A stretch of DNA of 64,000 nucleotides from Bacteroidales bacterium (GTDB taxonomy: Bacteria > Bacteroidota > Bacteroidia > Bacteroidales > GCA-2748055). Positions 1-10,027 of the stretch are shown piece after piece; the stretch's first letter is position 1; the number at the start of each line of letters is the position of its first letter. The notes under the pieces are model-generated. The model was not told the DNA's origin. It was given only the letters and a program-made list of their open reading frames with translations, and searched no databases. The position numbers and the translations under genes are program-made. The stretch is taken from assembly GCA_029210585.1 (NCBI GenBank), contig JARGFP010000002.1:248001-312000 (forward strand). Direction: 5' to 3'.

Positions 1-953
1 GCGGCAATGCGGATCTGTTCCCTGACGATATCCAGGCCGGTGATCATTTCCGTTACCGGGTGTTCCACCTGGATGCGGGTGTTCATCTCGATGAAGAAAA
101 AGTTTTCCTTGTCATCCATCAGGTATTCGATGGTTCCGGCATTGGAGTAGTTGATACCCCGTGTAAGTTTCAGGGCACTGTCGGTGAGTTTTTTCCGGGT
201 CGTTTCGGAAACCGAAGGGGAGGGGGCCTCTTCGATGATTTTCTGGTAGCGCCGCTGCAGCGTGCACTCACGCTCGAACAGGTGGACCGCGTTTCCGTGC
301 CGGTCGGCCAGCACCTGTACTTCAATGTGCCTTGCTTCCCTGATGTACCGTTCAATATACAGCTCCTCCGATCCGAAATAATTTTTTGCTTCGCGGGTAG
401 CATCCGTGAGTGCATCCTCCAGGTCTTCGCGGGATGTGACAATATGCATTCCTTTGCCGCCGCCGCCTGCTGCAGGTTTGATCAGAACCGGGAATTCCAG
501 GTCACCGGCCCTTGCCAGGATCTCTTTTACCGATCCTGTGATGCCCTCGATCACCGGCACCCCTGCTTTTTTGGCCGCGTTGCGGGCGTTGGACTTGTTG
601 CCCATCAGGTCGATCACTTCCGGGTCTGGCCCAATGAAGGTGATGCCGTTCTCCTTGCAAAGCGCCGCGAAAGCTGCATTTTCGGACAGAAATCCATACC
701 CGGGATGGATGGCGGATGTACCTGAACGTTTCGCGATATCGATGATTTTCTGCTGGTTAAGGTAGGTTTCGGCAAGGGTGCCCTGTCCAAGTGACCAGGA
801 TTCATCGGCCATTTTTACGAACGGCAGATCCCTGTCCACCTCGGTGTGGACGACCACGGCCTTCATTCCTGCTTTCCTGACGGCTTTGATGATCCTGACA
901 GCGATCTCGCCGCGGTTGGCGATCAGTATGGTATTCAATGGGTGGTTATTCAT
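1..953 (-). CDS. Acyl-CoA carboxylase biotin carboxylase subunit (partial, 3' end outside window)
   Basis: This subunit performs the ATP-dependent carboxylation of biotin that feeds the carboxyltransferase encoded two genes upstream. About 317 residues are present and the reading frame runs off the window at base 1. Visible family motifs are ANRGEIAVRI near residue 11, HPGYGFLSEN near 84, the ATP-grasp glycine loop AAGGGGKGMH near 163, and the metal/biotin-site stretch EMNTRIQVEHPVTE near 295. The ATG at 953 overlaps the end of the hydratase gene by eight bases (ATGAATAA), so translational coupling is likely. Linkage to an AUH-type hydratase and an MCC-like beta subunit argues for methylcrotonyl-CoA carboxylase rather than acetyl-CoA carboxylase. 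The exact acyl-CoA substrate is inferred from this context. Any C-terminal biotin carrier domain would lie outside the window. Confidence 0.93.
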   Translation of the reverse strand, partial: MNNHPLNTILIANRGEIAVRIIKAVRKAGMKAVVVHTEVDRDLPFVKMADESWSLGQGTLAETYLNQQKIIDIAKRSGTSAIHPGYGFLSENAAFAALCKENGITFIGPDPEVIDLMGNKSNARNAAKKAGVPVIEGITGSVKEILARAGDLEFPVLIKPAAGGGGKGMHIVTSREDLEDALTDATREAKNYFGSEELYIERYIREARHIEVQVLADRHGNAVHLFERECTLQRRYQKIIEEAPSPSVSETTRKKLTDSALKLTRGINYSNAGTIEYLMDDKENFFFIEMNTRIQVEHPVTEMITGLDIVREQIRIA

Positions 954-1734
954 TTGTCCAGCGGGGTTGACGTTTCTCAAAAAATGCGCGGATGCCTTCC
1001 TGGCCCTCTTCCGATACCCGGAATTCAGCAATCAGTCGGGATGTCGCCTCGATCAGCTGATCAGGGTGCAATTGCAGGTTTCCTTCCCTGAACATGCGCT
1101 TCACGCCCTGCATGGCTTCCGGACCGTTGCGCAGGAGCGGTTCCAGCAGTTTTTCAGGCTGCCGGGCTTCCTCATCCGAAACGATCCGCGATATGAGGCC
1201 TTTTTGCATGGCCTCGGCAGCAGTGATGGGCCTGCCCGAAAGCATCCATTCGTTTGCTGCGGCAGCACCTGCACGCTGCACGATATAGGGGGCGATCGTG
1301 GCAGGGATCAATCCCAGTTTTACTTCTGAAAATGCAAACGAGGCGTCGGGTGTGGCCAGCGGAATATCGGCAGCTGCCATGATGCCATTGGCACCTCCCA
1401 TCACCTTTCCCTTTGCCAGGGCTACGGTAACCCGGGGTGAGTTGTATATATCATTGAACAACATGGCCAGTTCCCTGCTTTCGCGGTAGAGTTCCTCTTG
1501 TTCCTGGTCAAGTCCCTTTCTCATCCATTCGAGGTCGGCCCCTGCACTGAAGTTCGGTCCGTTTGCAGAGATCAGGATGACCCGGATGCCGTCGCGCGTG
1601 TTGTATTCCCTGATGGCCTCCGAGATCTCGCGGATCATTCCTATGTGCATGGCGTTATGCACACCGGGCCGGTTCAGTATGATGTGGCCCGTGTGGCGCA
1701 CTTCGGTCGTTATGATATATTCCCTGTTCATCAC
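946..1734 (-). CDS. Enoyl-CoA hydratase/isomerase family protein (methylglutaconyl-CoA hydratase-like)
   Basis: A 262-residue crotonase-fold enzyme. The family adds water to 2-enoyl-CoA, and next to an MCC-type carboxylase the expected substrate is 3-methylglutaconyl-CoA in leucine degradation. Seen: the CoA-binding/oxyanion segments [10 protein letters not shown] near residue 60 and [15 protein letters not shown] near 113, then [13 protein letters not shown] near 133 with the position expected for a catalytic Glu. Length is normal for a stand-alone crotonase. It sits between the two carboxylase subunits and overlaps both: its start overlaps the 3' end of the beta-subunit gene by four bases, and its stop overlaps the biotin carboxylase start. 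This is a compact, coupled operon. The leucine-pathway assignment is inferred. Confidence 0.9.
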   Translation of the reverse strand: MMNREYIITTEVRHTGHIILNRPGVHNAMHIGMIREISEAIREYNTRDGIRVILISANGPNFSAGADLEWMRKGLDQEQEELYRESRELAMLFNDIYNSPRVTVALAKGKVMGGANGIMAAADIPLATPDASFAFSEVKLGLIPATIAPYIVQRAGAAAANEWMLSGRPITAAEAMQKGLISRIVSDEEARQPEKLLEPLLRNGPEAMQGVKRMFREGNLQLHPDQLIEATSRLIAEFRVSEEGQEGIRAFFEKRQPRWTNE

Positions 1735-3416
1735 ATTCTGTATACCCCGGACCGGGGTTCCTTGAATTTTGCGTTCAGGGAGACAGAAATCGCCATCCCC
1801 AATATTTTTCTTGTATCAGCCGGGGCAATGATCCCGTCGTCCCAGATTCTGGAGGTGCTGTAGTATGCAGAACCTTCCTTCTCGTATTTTTCTATGATCG
1901 GCCGACGAATTTCCTCCTTCTGGGCATCTGTCATTTCCACCCCTTTTGCTTTCATCTGGTCCTCGCGGATGGTTGCCAGCACATCGGCGGCCTGCTCGCC
2001 TCCCATGACGGATATCTTTGCGTTGGGCCACATGAACAGCAGGTTGGGATCGTAGGCCCTTCCCGACATGGCATAATTCCCGGCACCAAAGGAGCCACCG
2101 ATGATCACGGTGAACCTGGGCACACGGGTGTTGGCAACGGCATGCACCATTTTTGCACCGTCCTTGGCAATCCCGCCATGTTCATACTCCTTGCCCACCA
2201 TGAATCCTGAAATATTCTGCAGGAAGACAATAGGAAGTCCCCTGTAATCGCATAGTTCAATGAAATGGGTTCCTTTCAGGGAGGAATCGGAGAAGAGGAT
2301 GCCGTTGTTGGCAACAATGCCCACCGGGTATCCCATGATGCGGGCAAAGCCGGTAACCAGTGTGGTGCCGTAGTTTTTCTTGAATTCTGAAAATTCACTG
2401 CCATCCACCAGTCGTGCGATCACCTCCCTGACATCGTAGGGCTCCCGGCTGGAAACGGGAATGGCACCGGCAATCTTCCGGGTATCGTAGAGCGGTTCAC
2501 TCGGCCCGGTGCGGTCGAGTTTCTGCCGTCCGGGTACCTGGATCGTTTCAAAGATGTTCCGGCAGATCTGCAATGCATCCCTGTCATTTTCCGCCAGGTG
2601 GTCGGCCACTCCCGAAATGGAGGTGTGCACATGTCCCCCGCCCAGTTCCTCTGCTGTCACATCTTCACCTGTGGCAGCTTTCACGAGCGGAGGTCCGCCG
2701 AGAAAAATGGTGCCCTGTTCCTTCACGATGATGGTTTCGTCGCTCATGGCAGGAACGTATGCGCCACCCGCGGTACATGAACCCATCACGACGGCCACCT
2801 GCGGGATGCCTTCGGCTGATAGCCGGGCCTGGTTGTAGAAAATCCGTCCGAAATCGTCTTTGTCGGGAAACACCTCCGCCTGGTTGGGAAGGAAGACGCC
2901 CCCGGAATCCACCAGGTACACGGCCGGTATCCTGTTTTTCAGGGCAATTTCCTGGGCACGCAAATGTTTTTTAATGGTCTCTTCGATATAGGTGCCTCCT
3001 TTTACCGTTGCATCGTTGGCAACAATGACCGTTTCCTTGCCATGTATCAGCCCGATGCCGGTGACGATTCCTGCAGAGGGAAACGCGTTTTCATATTGCC
3101 CGAATGCAGCCAGGGAAGACAATTCGAGGAACGGGGTGTTTGGATCCAGCAGCAGGTTGATCCGGTCTCTTACCAGCAATTTTCCACGGGAAGTATGCTT
3201 CTGCCGTGCTTTTTCAGGACCCCCTTTGGTCACTTCGGAAAGTACTGACCGGTATTCATTCAGCAATCCTTCGTGGTGCCTGAGCCTGGCTTCAAATTCA
3301 CTTTTTCCCGCTTCTGTTTGAGATTTCAGAGGTTGCAATGCAATTTGTTTTTGTGATACACCATTAACACGCTTACAGAAATTTTGTTTAAAATTTACAA
3401 CAAAAAGTCTAAACAA
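1731..3416 (-). CDS. Acyl-CoA carboxylase carboxyltransferase (beta) subunit, methylcrotonyl-CoA type
   Basis: This subunit moves the carboxyl group from biotin to the acyl-CoA. The frame encodes up to 561 residues with typical MCC/PCC beta motifs: [16 protein letters not shown] near 70, [57 protein letters not shown] and the C-terminal [18 protein letters not shown]. No ATG precedes the conserved core. The frame can open at a TTG at 3416, but two TAnnTTTG promoter elements lie at 3431-3424 and 3421-3414, so that codon would be at or upstream of the transcript start. A TTG at 3338 (codon 27) gives an N-terminus of the length usual in the family and is my preferred start. It is the first gene of the operon. 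Confidence 0.92.
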   Translation of the reverse strand: MFRLFVVNFKQNFCKRVNGVSQKQIALQPLKSQTEAGKSEFEARLRHHEGLLNEYRSVLSEVTKGGPEKARQKHTSRGKLLVRDRINLLLDPNTPFLELSSLAAFGQYENAFPSAGIVTGIGLIHGKETVIVANDATVKGGTYIEETIKKHLRAQEIALKNRIPAVYLVDSGGVFLPNQAEVFPDKDDFGRIFYNQARLSAEGIPQVAVVMGSCTAGGAYVPAMSDETIIVKEQGTIFLGGPPLVKAATGEDVTAEELGGGHVHTSISGVADHLAENDRDALQICRNIFETIQVPGRQKLDRTGPSEPLYDTRKIAGAIPVSSREPYDVREVIARLVDGSEFSEFKKNYGTTLVTGFARIMGYPVGIVANNGILFSDSSLKGTHFIELCDYRGLPIVFLQNISGFMVGKEYEHGGIAKDGAKMVHAVANTRVPRFTVIIGGSFGAGNYAMSGRAYDPNLLFMWPNAKISVMGGEQAADVLATIREDQMKAKGVEMTDAQKEEIRRPIIEKYEKEGSAYYSTSRIWDDGIIAPADTRKILGMAISVSLNAKFKEPRSGVYRM

Positions 3417-3620
3417 AGCTAAACAAAGTTATGAAATGAACATACTATTTTTTATCCAAAAACAGGGGCAGCAGCATGATAAAACCACTTTCTGCGATAC
3501 AAGATCGGTTTACCCGGATTTCTTTTTACAATTTAGAAAAATATTTCCGGATACAAGGTTGTGATGAAAAAGGTTATGAAACATAAGAGCGTGGAGTGTA
3601 CATCATTATTGAATGGTATT

Positions 3621-4397
3621 TTATCGGTTTTTCTGCCCGAATTCCTGGTTGGGATCAAGGTGGAGATAGCGGGAAAGGTATTTTACACCGATATAGAACG
3701 GGATGGTGTCCAGTAAGGCAGCGACCATCTTAAAGCTGTAATTGGAAAGGATCAGGATGAACAGTCCGTGGGCAATCGTTTCACCGGGATGAATATGGAT
3801 GGCGTCGGAGAAGGAATAGGTAATGAGGATCACCGCGATCGAGTCTACCAGCTGGCTGGTAAGGGTTGATCCGTTGTTTCTCAGCCAGAGAGCTTTTCCC
3901 CTGGTAAGTTTTTTCAGCATATGGAACACCTGCACATCCACGAACTGTGCGGTGAGATAGGCAATCATGGAGGCTGCCGTGGCCATCCCGGTGAGTTTGC
4001 GTATGTAGAAATAGCTGAAATTGGGATGTGCAATGTCCGGCAGTCCATCGGGACCAAGTTCAGGCCTGGGAGGGAGCACGCCGCCGAGCCAGAGGATAAA
4101 AAGCACCCAGATATTAAGAAGGAGCCCGACCCAGACCACGTAATTTGCGCGCCTCCGACCATATAGTTCACTGATAAAATCAGTGCATAAAAATGTGATG
4201 GGATATGGGAGGACACCCACGAATACAACGAAAGGAATTTCCCATTGTCCTATGGAGAATGAGAAATCGATCTGGCGGGAAAGCCCCAGGATATTCAGCA
4301 CGGCAAGGGTCCCGAGAAAAATCCCTGACAGGATAATAAATACCAGTTCGCGCCTGCGGGCAATTTTTTTTTCTACTCCTTCATCGGGTTCAAACAT
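3621..4397 (-). CDS. yhhQ: Queuosine precursor transporter (VUT/YhhQ family)
   Basis: A 258-residue inner-membrane protein with about six hydrophobic segments. The family imports queuosine precursors such as preQ0/preQ1 or queuine for tRNA modification. Seen: a short charged N-terminus, a first membrane helix near residues 17-37, the segment GVLPYPITFLCTDFISELYGRRRANYVVW near 60-88 that is characteristic of the family, and the C-terminal stretch GLFILILSNYSFKMVAALLDTIPFYIG. Length is typical. It follows the flavodiiron gene by about 48 bases on the same strand and may share its transcript. The substrate is assigned from the family. Confidence 0.88.
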   Translation of the reverse strand: MFEPDEGVEKKIARRRELVFIILSGIFLGTLAVLNILGLSRQIDFSFSIGQWEIPFVVFVGVLPYPITFLCTDFISELYGRRRANYVVWVGLLLNIWVLFILWLGGVLPPRPELGPDGLPDIAHPNFSYFYIRKLTGMATAASMIAYLTAQFVDVQVFHMLKKLTRGKALWLRNNGSTLTSQLVDSIAVILITYSFSDAIHIHPGETIAHGLFILILSNYSFKMVAALLDTIPFYIGVKYLSRYLHLDPNQEFGQKNR

Positions 4398-4445
4398 AGG
4401 CGCAAAATATGGTTGCGGATCCGGTATTTACATGTATACCGGGAT

Positions 4446-5651
4446 TTATTCCTGTTCAAGGAGTTGCTTACCGAAGGCTTTCCCAAACTCGAAGATTTCC
4501 TCTGCCTTTTCCCCGTTGGGATAGAACTTGGCGGAGAGGCTGCTGGTGACCTGCAGCTTCAGGTTCGCCAGGTGGTCCTCGATCAGCTTCACCGCTTCAC
4601 CGCTCCATCCGTAGGACCCGAATACTGCGGCTGGTTTCCCTTTGTCACGTATCGGGTTGATCACTGAAAAGAGTTTGTAGATCGGCAGCAGGGTGTTCTG
4701 GTTAATTGTGGGAGAGCCCACGATAATTGCATCAGCGCGTACCACTTTTTCCTCCAGGTCACCCAGCAGGATATTTTCAATGTCTACAAGGTCGATATCG
4801 AACTGTCCGCCCGCCTGAAGTCCTTCCGAAATTTTCACGGCCATCTCGCGGGTATAGCCATAGGCCGAGATATAGGCGATAAGCACCCTGTTCTGCTTTT
4901 GAATATTGTGCATATACGCTTCGGCAAGCTCTTTGGAACGGTTCACTTTTTCCTTCCAGGTGCTGCGAAGGATGGGTCCGTGTCCCGGGCAGACCCGGTC
5001 GATCTCCAGGTCCTCGATCTTTCCGATCGCCTTCAGCATGAATTTGCTGTAGGGTTTCAGGATCACATCGAAATAATAATCGAACGATGCAGCATAGTCG
5101 TCCACCTGGTCGTCAAACATGTTCGGATCGGCATAGTGCGCACCGAACGAATCGCAGGTGAACAGCGTCTTCTCTTCTTCCAGGTAGGCATAGATCGTAT
5201 CGGGCCAGTGCAGGTTCGGGGCACCAATGAACCGGATGGTCTTGTTCCCGAGGTCCAGCGTATCACCATCCTTCACTTTCTTCCACTTGAAGGGTTTGCC
5301 GACCATTTCGGCCAGGTAATTGATGGCCTGTCCGCTTCCAACAACCGTTGCTTCCGGGGCAAGGTCAAGGAGTTGTCCGAGTGAGCCTGAATGGTCCGGC
5401 TCAGTATGTGTACAGATGATATATTCGATCTCAGCGGGATCGGTCACCTGTTTGAGTTTATCGAGGTAGGTGTCGAAGAAGCTTTCCTTGACGGTGTCAA
5501 CCAGTACTCTTTTGTCTGCATCAATGAAATAGGAATTGTAGGTGGTGCCGTTTTTTGTTTCCATCACAATATCGAATGTGATGATGTCATGATCCAGCAC
5601 ACCTGTCCAGGTAATATCTTCCGTAACTTTTAAAATCTTGTCGTCGCGCAT
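4446..5651 (-). CDS. FprA-family A-type flavoprotein (flavodiiron protein)
   Basis: A 401-residue cytoplasmic protein of the class that reduces O2 to water or NO to N2O in anaerobes. The N-terminal metallo-beta-lactamase-like domain (about 1-250) has the diiron ligand motif HTEPDH with His82, Glu84, Asp86 and His87, plus later ligands in CDSFGAHYADP near 165-175 and VCPGHGPIL near 220. The C-terminal flavodoxin domain (about 255-400) shows the FMN-binding AYISAYGYTREMA segment and SPTINQNTLLP. There is no C-terminal rubredoxin or flavin reductase extension, so it depends on a separate electron donor. It fits a strictly anaerobic host needing oxygen detoxification. Confidence 0.94.
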   Translation of the reverse strand: MRDDKILKVTEDITWTGVLDHDIITFDIVMETKNGTTYNSYFIDADKRVLVDTVKESFFDTYLDKLKQVTDPAEIEYIICTHTEPDHSGSLGQLLDLAPEATVVGSGQAINYLAEMVGKPFKWKKVKDGDTLDLGNKTIRFIGAPNLHWPDTIYAYLEEEKTLFTCDSFGAHYADPNMFDDQVDDYAASFDYYFDVILKPYSKFMLKAIGKIEDLEIDRVCPGHGPILRSTWKEKVNRSKELAEAYMHNIQKQNRVLIAYISAYGYTREMAVKISEGLQAGGQFDIDLVDIENILLGDLEEKVVRADAIIVGSPTINQNTLLPIYKLFSVINPIRDKGKPAAVFGSYGWSGEAVKLIEDHLANLKLQVTSSLSAKFYPNGEKAEEIFEFGKAFGKQLLEQE

Positions 5652-5718
5652 CTGTGTGTTTAATTTGACGTAAAGATAAAAAGATTGGCTGTTTCACGCG
5701 GGCTGGCAACAAAAAAAA

Positions 5719-5742
5719 GCTGCCCCGAATGAACGGGGCAGC
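5719..5742 (-). terminator. Rho-independent terminator of the small secreted repeat protein gene
   Basis: A perfect inverted repeat, GCTGCCCCG and CGGGGCAGC, separated by six bases. Read on the minus strand it is followed directly by a run of eight T (complement of the A run at 5711-5718). It lies about 55 bases after the stop of the gene at 5796-6047 and before the flavodiiron gene, so it separates those transcripts. Confidence 0.85.
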
Positions 5743-5795
5743 CTAAAACTCACAATCTGACTGTAACGGATCTAACTAAGTTTTTTCAGGGATGA

Positions 5796-6047
5796 CTATT
5801 TGTCGCCATCACATTTTTTTTCGCAATCAGCTTTTTTCGCATCTCCGCATTCAGCCTTCTTTGCGTCACCGCATTCGGCTTTTTTAGCATCGCTGCACTC
5901 GGCTGATTTTTCAGCTTTCTTTGCTTTTTTGGGATCTTTGTCTGCTTGCTCAATCATGAAGATTGCAGCATTGTCATTCGCGATTGCTGGAGCACTCATT
6001 CCACCCAGGAATGCTACAAGTGCTAATACGGCTAAGAATTTTTTCAT
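5796..6047 (-). CDS. Small secreted Lys/Cys-rich octapeptide-repeat protein
   Basis: An 83-residue protein I cannot assign to a named family. Residues 1-23 form a clear Sec signal peptide (MKKFLAVLALVAFLGG followed by a cleavage-type APAIA). The mature part starts with a short acidic segment, then a Lys-rich stretch, then tandem octapeptides of the type AECGDAKK, ending in CEKKCDGDK. About five cysteines are spaced eight residues apart with flanking Asp/Glu/Lys. The repeats are also visible as a roughly 24-base repeat in the DNA (5810-5900). It has its own strong terminator and stands alone. A periplasmic or surface metal-binding role would suit the composition, but that is inference. Confidence 0.8.
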   Translation of the reverse strand: MKKFLAVLALVAFLGGMSAPAIANDNAAIFMIEQADKDPKKAKKAEKSAECSDAKKAECGDAKKAECGDAKKADCEKKCDGDK

Positions 6048-6145
6048 GGTTTATTGTTTTTTAAAAAGTAATTATTTGATCGCAAGTTAAGCCATGCAAC
6101 GCAGAATCCCTGTTAAAGGGTTGTTAAAAAAGACTTTTTAGTATT

Positions 6146-6802
6146 TTAATTTCCGATCCTGGCGATGGAGGTGACTCCGCCGGTGGTTGTATCGCCCAGT
6201 TCTACGAGGATATTTGCATCAGCAGGCAGGAACACATCCAGGCGTGAACCAAACCTGATGAATCCCATTTCAGTAGATTGTTCAACGGTTTTTCCCGGGT
6301 TGGCATAACAGATGATCCGGCGGGCAACATACCCGGCGATTTGCCTGACAAGTATTTCGGTTTGCTCGTTGCTGATGACTACCGAAGTCCTTTCATTCAG
6401 CGCTGAGGATTTGGGATGCCTGGCCAGGAGGTATTTTCCCGGGTGGTATTTGAAATATGCAATGTTGCCGCCGATGGGAAACCAGTTGATGTGTACATTA
6501 TGGATACTCATGAAAATGGAGACCTGGATCCGGTCGTCCTTGAAGTATTCGTCCTCACGGACCTTCTCAATGGCTACTACTTTACCGTCGGCAGGGGCCA
6601 TCACGGCACCTCTTTCAATTTTCATGATTCTCCGGGGAATCCTGAAAAACCGGAATACAAGTACGAGGATAGTGGTAAGTATAACGAGCGTAGCGATGAA
6701 CAGCCATGGTGAGAAGAAGTAAGCGCTTACGATAACGATCATGGCGATCATGATTGAAATACCGGAGACAATGGTCATTCCTTCGCGATGGATACGGATC
6801 AT
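6146..6802 (-). CDS. psd: Phosphatidylserine decarboxylase family protein
   Basis: A 218-residue membrane-linked enzyme that makes phosphatidylethanolamine from phosphatidylserine. It is the short, class-II-like form usual in Bacteroidetes. Two hydrophobic segments near residues 12-50 anchor the N-terminus. The self-cleavage site that generates the pyruvoyl cofactor is the Gly-Ser in GFIRFGSRLDVFLP near residue 185. Motifs APADGKVVAIE near 90 and SIFMSIHNVHINWFP near 125 also match the family. The start overlaps the cdsA stop by four bases (ATGA), so the two phospholipid genes are coupled. Confidence 0.92.
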   Translation of the reverse strand: MIRIHREGMTIVSGISIMIAMIVIVSAYFFSPWLFIATLVILTTILVLVFRFFRIPRRIMKIERGAVMAPADGKVVAIEKVREDEYFKDDRIQVSIFMSIHNVHINWFPIGGNIAYFKYHPGKYLLARHPKSSALNERTSVVISNEQTEILVRQIAGYVARRIICYANPGKTVEQSTEMGFIRFGSRLDVFLPADANILVELGDTTTGGVTSIARIGN

Positions 6803-7617
6803 AGTGATGCAATGATTTGCAGGGTTACAAAAAACAATGGTGCTGCGAACAGCATGGAATCGAACCTGTCGAGGATGCCTCCGTGTCCGGGAATCAGGTT
6901 CCCTGAATCCTTGATGCCGGCTTCCCGTTTCAGCTTGCTTTCCAGGAGATCGCCTGCAGTGGCCCCGATGCTTATTACAACACCCAGCAGGATCCAGGCC
7001 AGCACCGTATGTTCACCTGTTATTCTGAATACCACGTATCCTGCCAATGCATTAAGCAGTGTGCCACTCAACAGGCCTTCCAGTGTTTTTCCCGGTGAAA
7101 TCGCCGGAGCGATCTTCGTTTTCCCGAGGAGGGACCCAAACACGAAGGCCCCCACATCGAAAAGCCAGATCATGATCAGCAGGATCAGCGGGTAAAGCGC
7201 ATGATAGGATGCCGGGTCTTTCTGGCGCCCCAGTGCAATGAAAAAGACAAGTGATCCGGCGAGCCAGACCATCGCGGAGAGGAACTTGCCCGCTTCAGCG
7301 ATGGTTGCTTTTTTACTGACCAGCACATGGGTAAAGATAACAGTAAGCAGCAATGCAGTAGCACCAAGCATCAGGGGCGTATCGATTCTCCCCGACAGGA
7401 AGAGGAAGAAGGTTACAAGTGCAGCCAGTCCCGTAACCAGGAATGTCAGGAACAGCGACCGGTCCTGCACATTGAACATTTTCCGGAATTCATAAAAGCC
7501 CAGCGAAAAGACTACCAGTGTTAGGGCGAGCATCGCGTATTCGTTCCAGAGGACCGATCCAACTACGATCAGCACCAGTATGATCCCTGAAACCGTTCTG
7601 GCGAGCAGGTTATTCAT
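6799..7617 (-). CDS. cdsA: Phosphatidate cytidylyltransferase
   Basis: A 272-residue polytopic membrane enzyme that converts phosphatidic acid and CTP to CDP-diacylglycerol, the precursor of all bacterial phospholipids. About eight hydrophobic segments are visible. The C-terminal family signature is complete: SKLKREAGIKDSGNLIPG followed by HGGILDRFD near residues 225-252, containing the conserved Lys-Asp and Asp-Arg-x-Asp residues. It overlaps the upstream small gene by eight bases and psd downstream by four bases, giving a tightly coupled lipid operon. Confidence 0.95.
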   Translation of the reverse strand: MNNLLARTVSGIILVLIVVGSVLWNEYAMLALTLVVFSLGFYEFRKMFNVQDRSLFLTFLVTGLAALVTFFLFLSGRIDTPLMLGATALLLTVIFTHVLVSKKATIAEAGKFLSAMVWLAGSLVFFIALGRQKDPASYHALYPLILLIMIWLFDVGAFVFGSLLGKTKIAPAISPGKTLEGLLSGTLLNALAGYVVFRITGEHTVLAWILLGVVISIGATAGDLLESKLKREAGIKDSGNLIPGHGGILDRFDSMLFAAPLFFVTLQIIASL

Positions 7618-7819
7618 TTTTATGAAAATCCCCGATTAGTTTTTTTGCCCTTATTAAATCATCCTTGTATACCAGGAGCTCGATATCACCAAAATGGTAG
7701 GCCGAATCCATCTTGTTCAGGATAAAGGCCGTTATCTGATGATCGGACAGGTATTTCCTGATCATTTCAGCTTCGAAAAGCTGGTTGGTCGTATATGCTA
7801 TGACTTTGTCAACTGTCAT
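7610..7819 (-). CDS. DUF2007-type small protein
   Basis: A 69-residue protein with the sequence features of the DUF2007 (putative signal-transducing) family: an ACT-like fold beginning VIAYTTNQLFEAEMIRKYL and ending with DIELLVYKDDLIRAKKLI. No function is established. I place the start at the ATG at 7819, which overlaps the ftsH stop by 11 bases. An in-frame ATG at 7849 would add ten residues inside ftsH. It bridges ftsH and cdsA in one overlapping gene string. Confidence 0.8.
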   Translation of the reverse strand: MTVDKVIAYTTNQLFEAEMIRKYLSDHQITAFILNKMDSAYHFGDIELLVYKDDLIRAKKLIGDFHKNE

Positions 7820-10016
7820 TTCCTGACTTTTTTTCGGGGCTTTTGGCATTCCCGGCCTTCGCTTTTTTAGAATCCACCTGTTTCTTTTTCCTGTCGCCGT
7901 TTTCCCCAGGTGATTCTCCCGGTGCCTTCGCGGAATTATCTTCTCCTGGCAGCTCCTCGGAACCCGGGGCTACTGTTTTCCCGGAAGAATCCTGCTGTTT
8001 CGTTTTGTCTATTCTCTTGTGTTTTTCCCGGGCTTTTTCAACGGATTTCTGTTTTTCCTGTTCTTCTTCCGTGTTCCACGGGCGTTTTCCAAAGATCTCT
8101 TCCAGGTTATCGCTGAAAATCACTTCCGACTCCAGCAGCTGCTCGGCAAGCTTGGTGAGCTTGGCCTTGTTTTTCCGAAGGATGCCCAGGGCGCGCTGGT
8201 ATTGCGCATCTATCATTGTCTTGACTTCGTCATCGATCAATTCCGCGGTTTTCTCGCTGTAGGGTTTGCTGAATGAATACTCCCCCTGTCCTGATGAATC
8301 GAAATAACTCCGGTTTCCTATCTTTTCACTCATGCCAAAGTAGGAGATCATTGCATAGGCCTGTTTGGTGACCCTTTCCAGGTCGTTCAGCGCCCCTGTC
8401 GAAATCTTTCCGAAGATGAGGGCTTCAGAGGCTCTTCCTCCCAGCGTGGCACACATTTCATCGAGCATCTGTTCTGTAGTGGTGATCTGCCGCTCTTCCG
8501 GCAAATACCAGGCAGCACCCAGTGCCCTGCCCCGCGGTATGATGGTTACCTTTACGAGCGGATTGGCATGTTCCAGCAGCCAGCTGACCGTGGCATGGCC
8601 AGCCTCATGGAATGCGATGGCCCTTTTCTCATCTCTCTTGATGATCTTGTTCTTTTTCTCCAGTCCGCCAATGATCCTGTCAACGGCATCCAGGAAGTCC
8701 TGTCTCTCAACGGCCTTCTTGTCGCCACGTGCGGCGATCAGAGCGGACTCATTGCACACGTTGGCAATGTCGGCACCGCTGAACCCGGGGGTTTGCTTTG
8801 CCAGGAAGTCCAGGTCCACATTGTCGCCCAGTTTAAGGGGCTTGACGTGCACTTTGAAAATTTCCTTCCGCTCATTGAGATCGGGCAGTTCCACATGGAT
8901 CTGCCGGTCGAACCGGCCTGCACGCAAAAGCGCTTTATCGAGCATGTCGGCACGGTTGGTTGCTGCCAGTATGATCACGCCGGTATCGGAACTGAATCCG
9001 TCCATTTCCGTAAGCAACTGGTTGAGTGTGTTTTCACGCTCATCATTGGATCCGAAATTCGGGTTCCTGCCACGAGCACGTCCAACGGCATCGATCTCAT
9101 CGATAAATACAATACACGGTGCTTTTTCCTTTGCCTGCTTGAAGAGGTCCCTGACACGGGAGGCGCCTACCCCGACAAACATCTCCACGAAATCGGAACC
9201 CGACATGGAGAAGAAGGGTACATTGGCTTCGCCAGCCACTGCTTTTGCAAGCAGGGTTTTTCCTGTTCCCGGAGGGCCCACGAGCAGTGCACCTTTGGGA
9301 ATCTTGCCCCCCAGGTTGGTGTATTTTTTCGGATTTTTCAGAAATTCCACGATTTCACGAATCTCCACCTTGGCCTCTTCCAATCCTGCCACATCAGAGA
9401 AGTTTACCTTAACATTGGTATCCTTGTCGAAGATCTGGGCACGTGATTTCCCCACGTTGAAAATACTGTTTGCTCCACCAGGGCCGCCACCGGCACCGCC
9501 ACTCATTCGCCTGAGCATGAACACCCAGATTCCCAGGATCAGCAAAAAAGGAAGTATCCAGAGCAGCATTTCACCGAGGACGTTTTTCCGCGTGACAGTG
9601 GTATACTGCGGGGTTTTCTCGGGCGGTAATTCGTTCATTACGTCATTTAACTGCTGACCGAACACATCGGGGAAGACAATGGTGAAGTAATACTGGGGAA
9701 GATTCTGTCCCAGCATGGAGTTGCTTCTCTTTTCGTTCATCTCAGAATATTTCGCATCCGAAAGTCTTTCCGGCTTGATATAGATCTCTACTTTCTCCTT
9801 GTTGACGATCACTATTTTTTCAACGTCACCCGCCCGCAGCATTTCGAAAAATGAATTTGAGTCGGTCTCGACCATGGTGCCGGTATTGTTCAGGAACTGC
9901 ATGCCGATCAGGGCAAGCAATACAATACCGATGATCCAGTAGGTATTGAATTTGGGCTTATTGCCCGGTTTATTTGGTCCGCCGGGAGTTCCCGGCCTGT
10001 TTGTTTTTTCTGCCAT
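7809..10016 (-). CDS. ftsH: ATP-dependent zinc metalloprotease FtsH
   Basis: A 735-residue membrane-anchored AAA+ protease that degrades membrane and short-lived cytosolic proteins. Order of parts: a Pro/Gly/Asn-rich N-terminus, a membrane helix near 25-42, an exported domain to about 135, a second helix near 140-165, the AAA domain with Walker [15 protein letters not shown] near 245 and Walker [17 protein letters not shown] near 305, the second region of homology [19 protein letters not shown], and the zinc site [10 protein letters not shown] near 465. The last 80 residues are a low-complexity Lys/Ser/Pro/Glu tail, longer than in E. coli FtsH. It lies 11 bases after rsfS. Confidence 0.97.
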   Translation of the reverse strand: MAEKTNRPGTPGGPNKPGNKPKFNTYWIIGIVLLALIGMQFLNNTGTMVETDSNSFFEMLRAGDVEKIVIVNKEKVEIYIKPERLSDAKYSEMNEKRSNSMLGQNLPQYYFTIVFPDVFGQQLNDVMNELPPEKTPQYTTVTRKNVLGEMLLWILPFLLILGIWVFMLRRMSGGAGGGPGGANSIFNVGKSRAQIFDKDTNVKVNFSDVAGLEEAKVEIREIVEFLKNPKKYTNLGGKIPKGALLVGPPGTGKTLLAKAVAGEANVPFFSMSGSDFVEMFVGVGASRVRDLFKQAKEKAPCIVFIDEIDAVGRARGRNPNFGSNDERENTLNQLLTEMDGFSSDTGVIILAATNRADMLDKALLRAGRFDRQIHVELPDLNERKEIFKVHVKPLKLGDNVDLDFLAKQTPGFSGADIANVCNESALIAARGDKKAVERQDFLDAVDRIIGGLEKKNKIIKRDEKRAIAFHEAGHATVSWLLEHANPLVKVTIIPRGRALGAAWYLPEERQITTTEQMLDEMCATLGGRASEALIFGKISTGALNDLERVTKQAYAMISYFGMSEKIGNRSYFDSSGQGEYSFSKPYSEKTAELIDDEVKTMIDAQYQRALGILRKNKAKLTKLAEQLLESEVIFSDNLEEIFGKRPWNTEEEQEKQKSVEKAREKHKRIDKTKQQDSSGKTVAPGSEELPGEDNSAKAPGESPGENGDRKKKQVDSKKAKAGNAKSPEKKSGNDS

Positions 10017-10027
10017 TTCTTAATTAA

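Noticed and set aside
3417-3620. Possible echo of the yhhQ 3' end (AACCGAT shared with a segment near 3505).
   Set aside because: Only a short gapped match about 120 bases away; not distinguishable from chance by eye.
8365-9657. A 430-codon open frame on the plus strand opposite ftsH.
   Set aside because: It is the antisense shadow of ftsH, has low-complexity Ser/Arg composition, and the ftsH frame has full family motifs.
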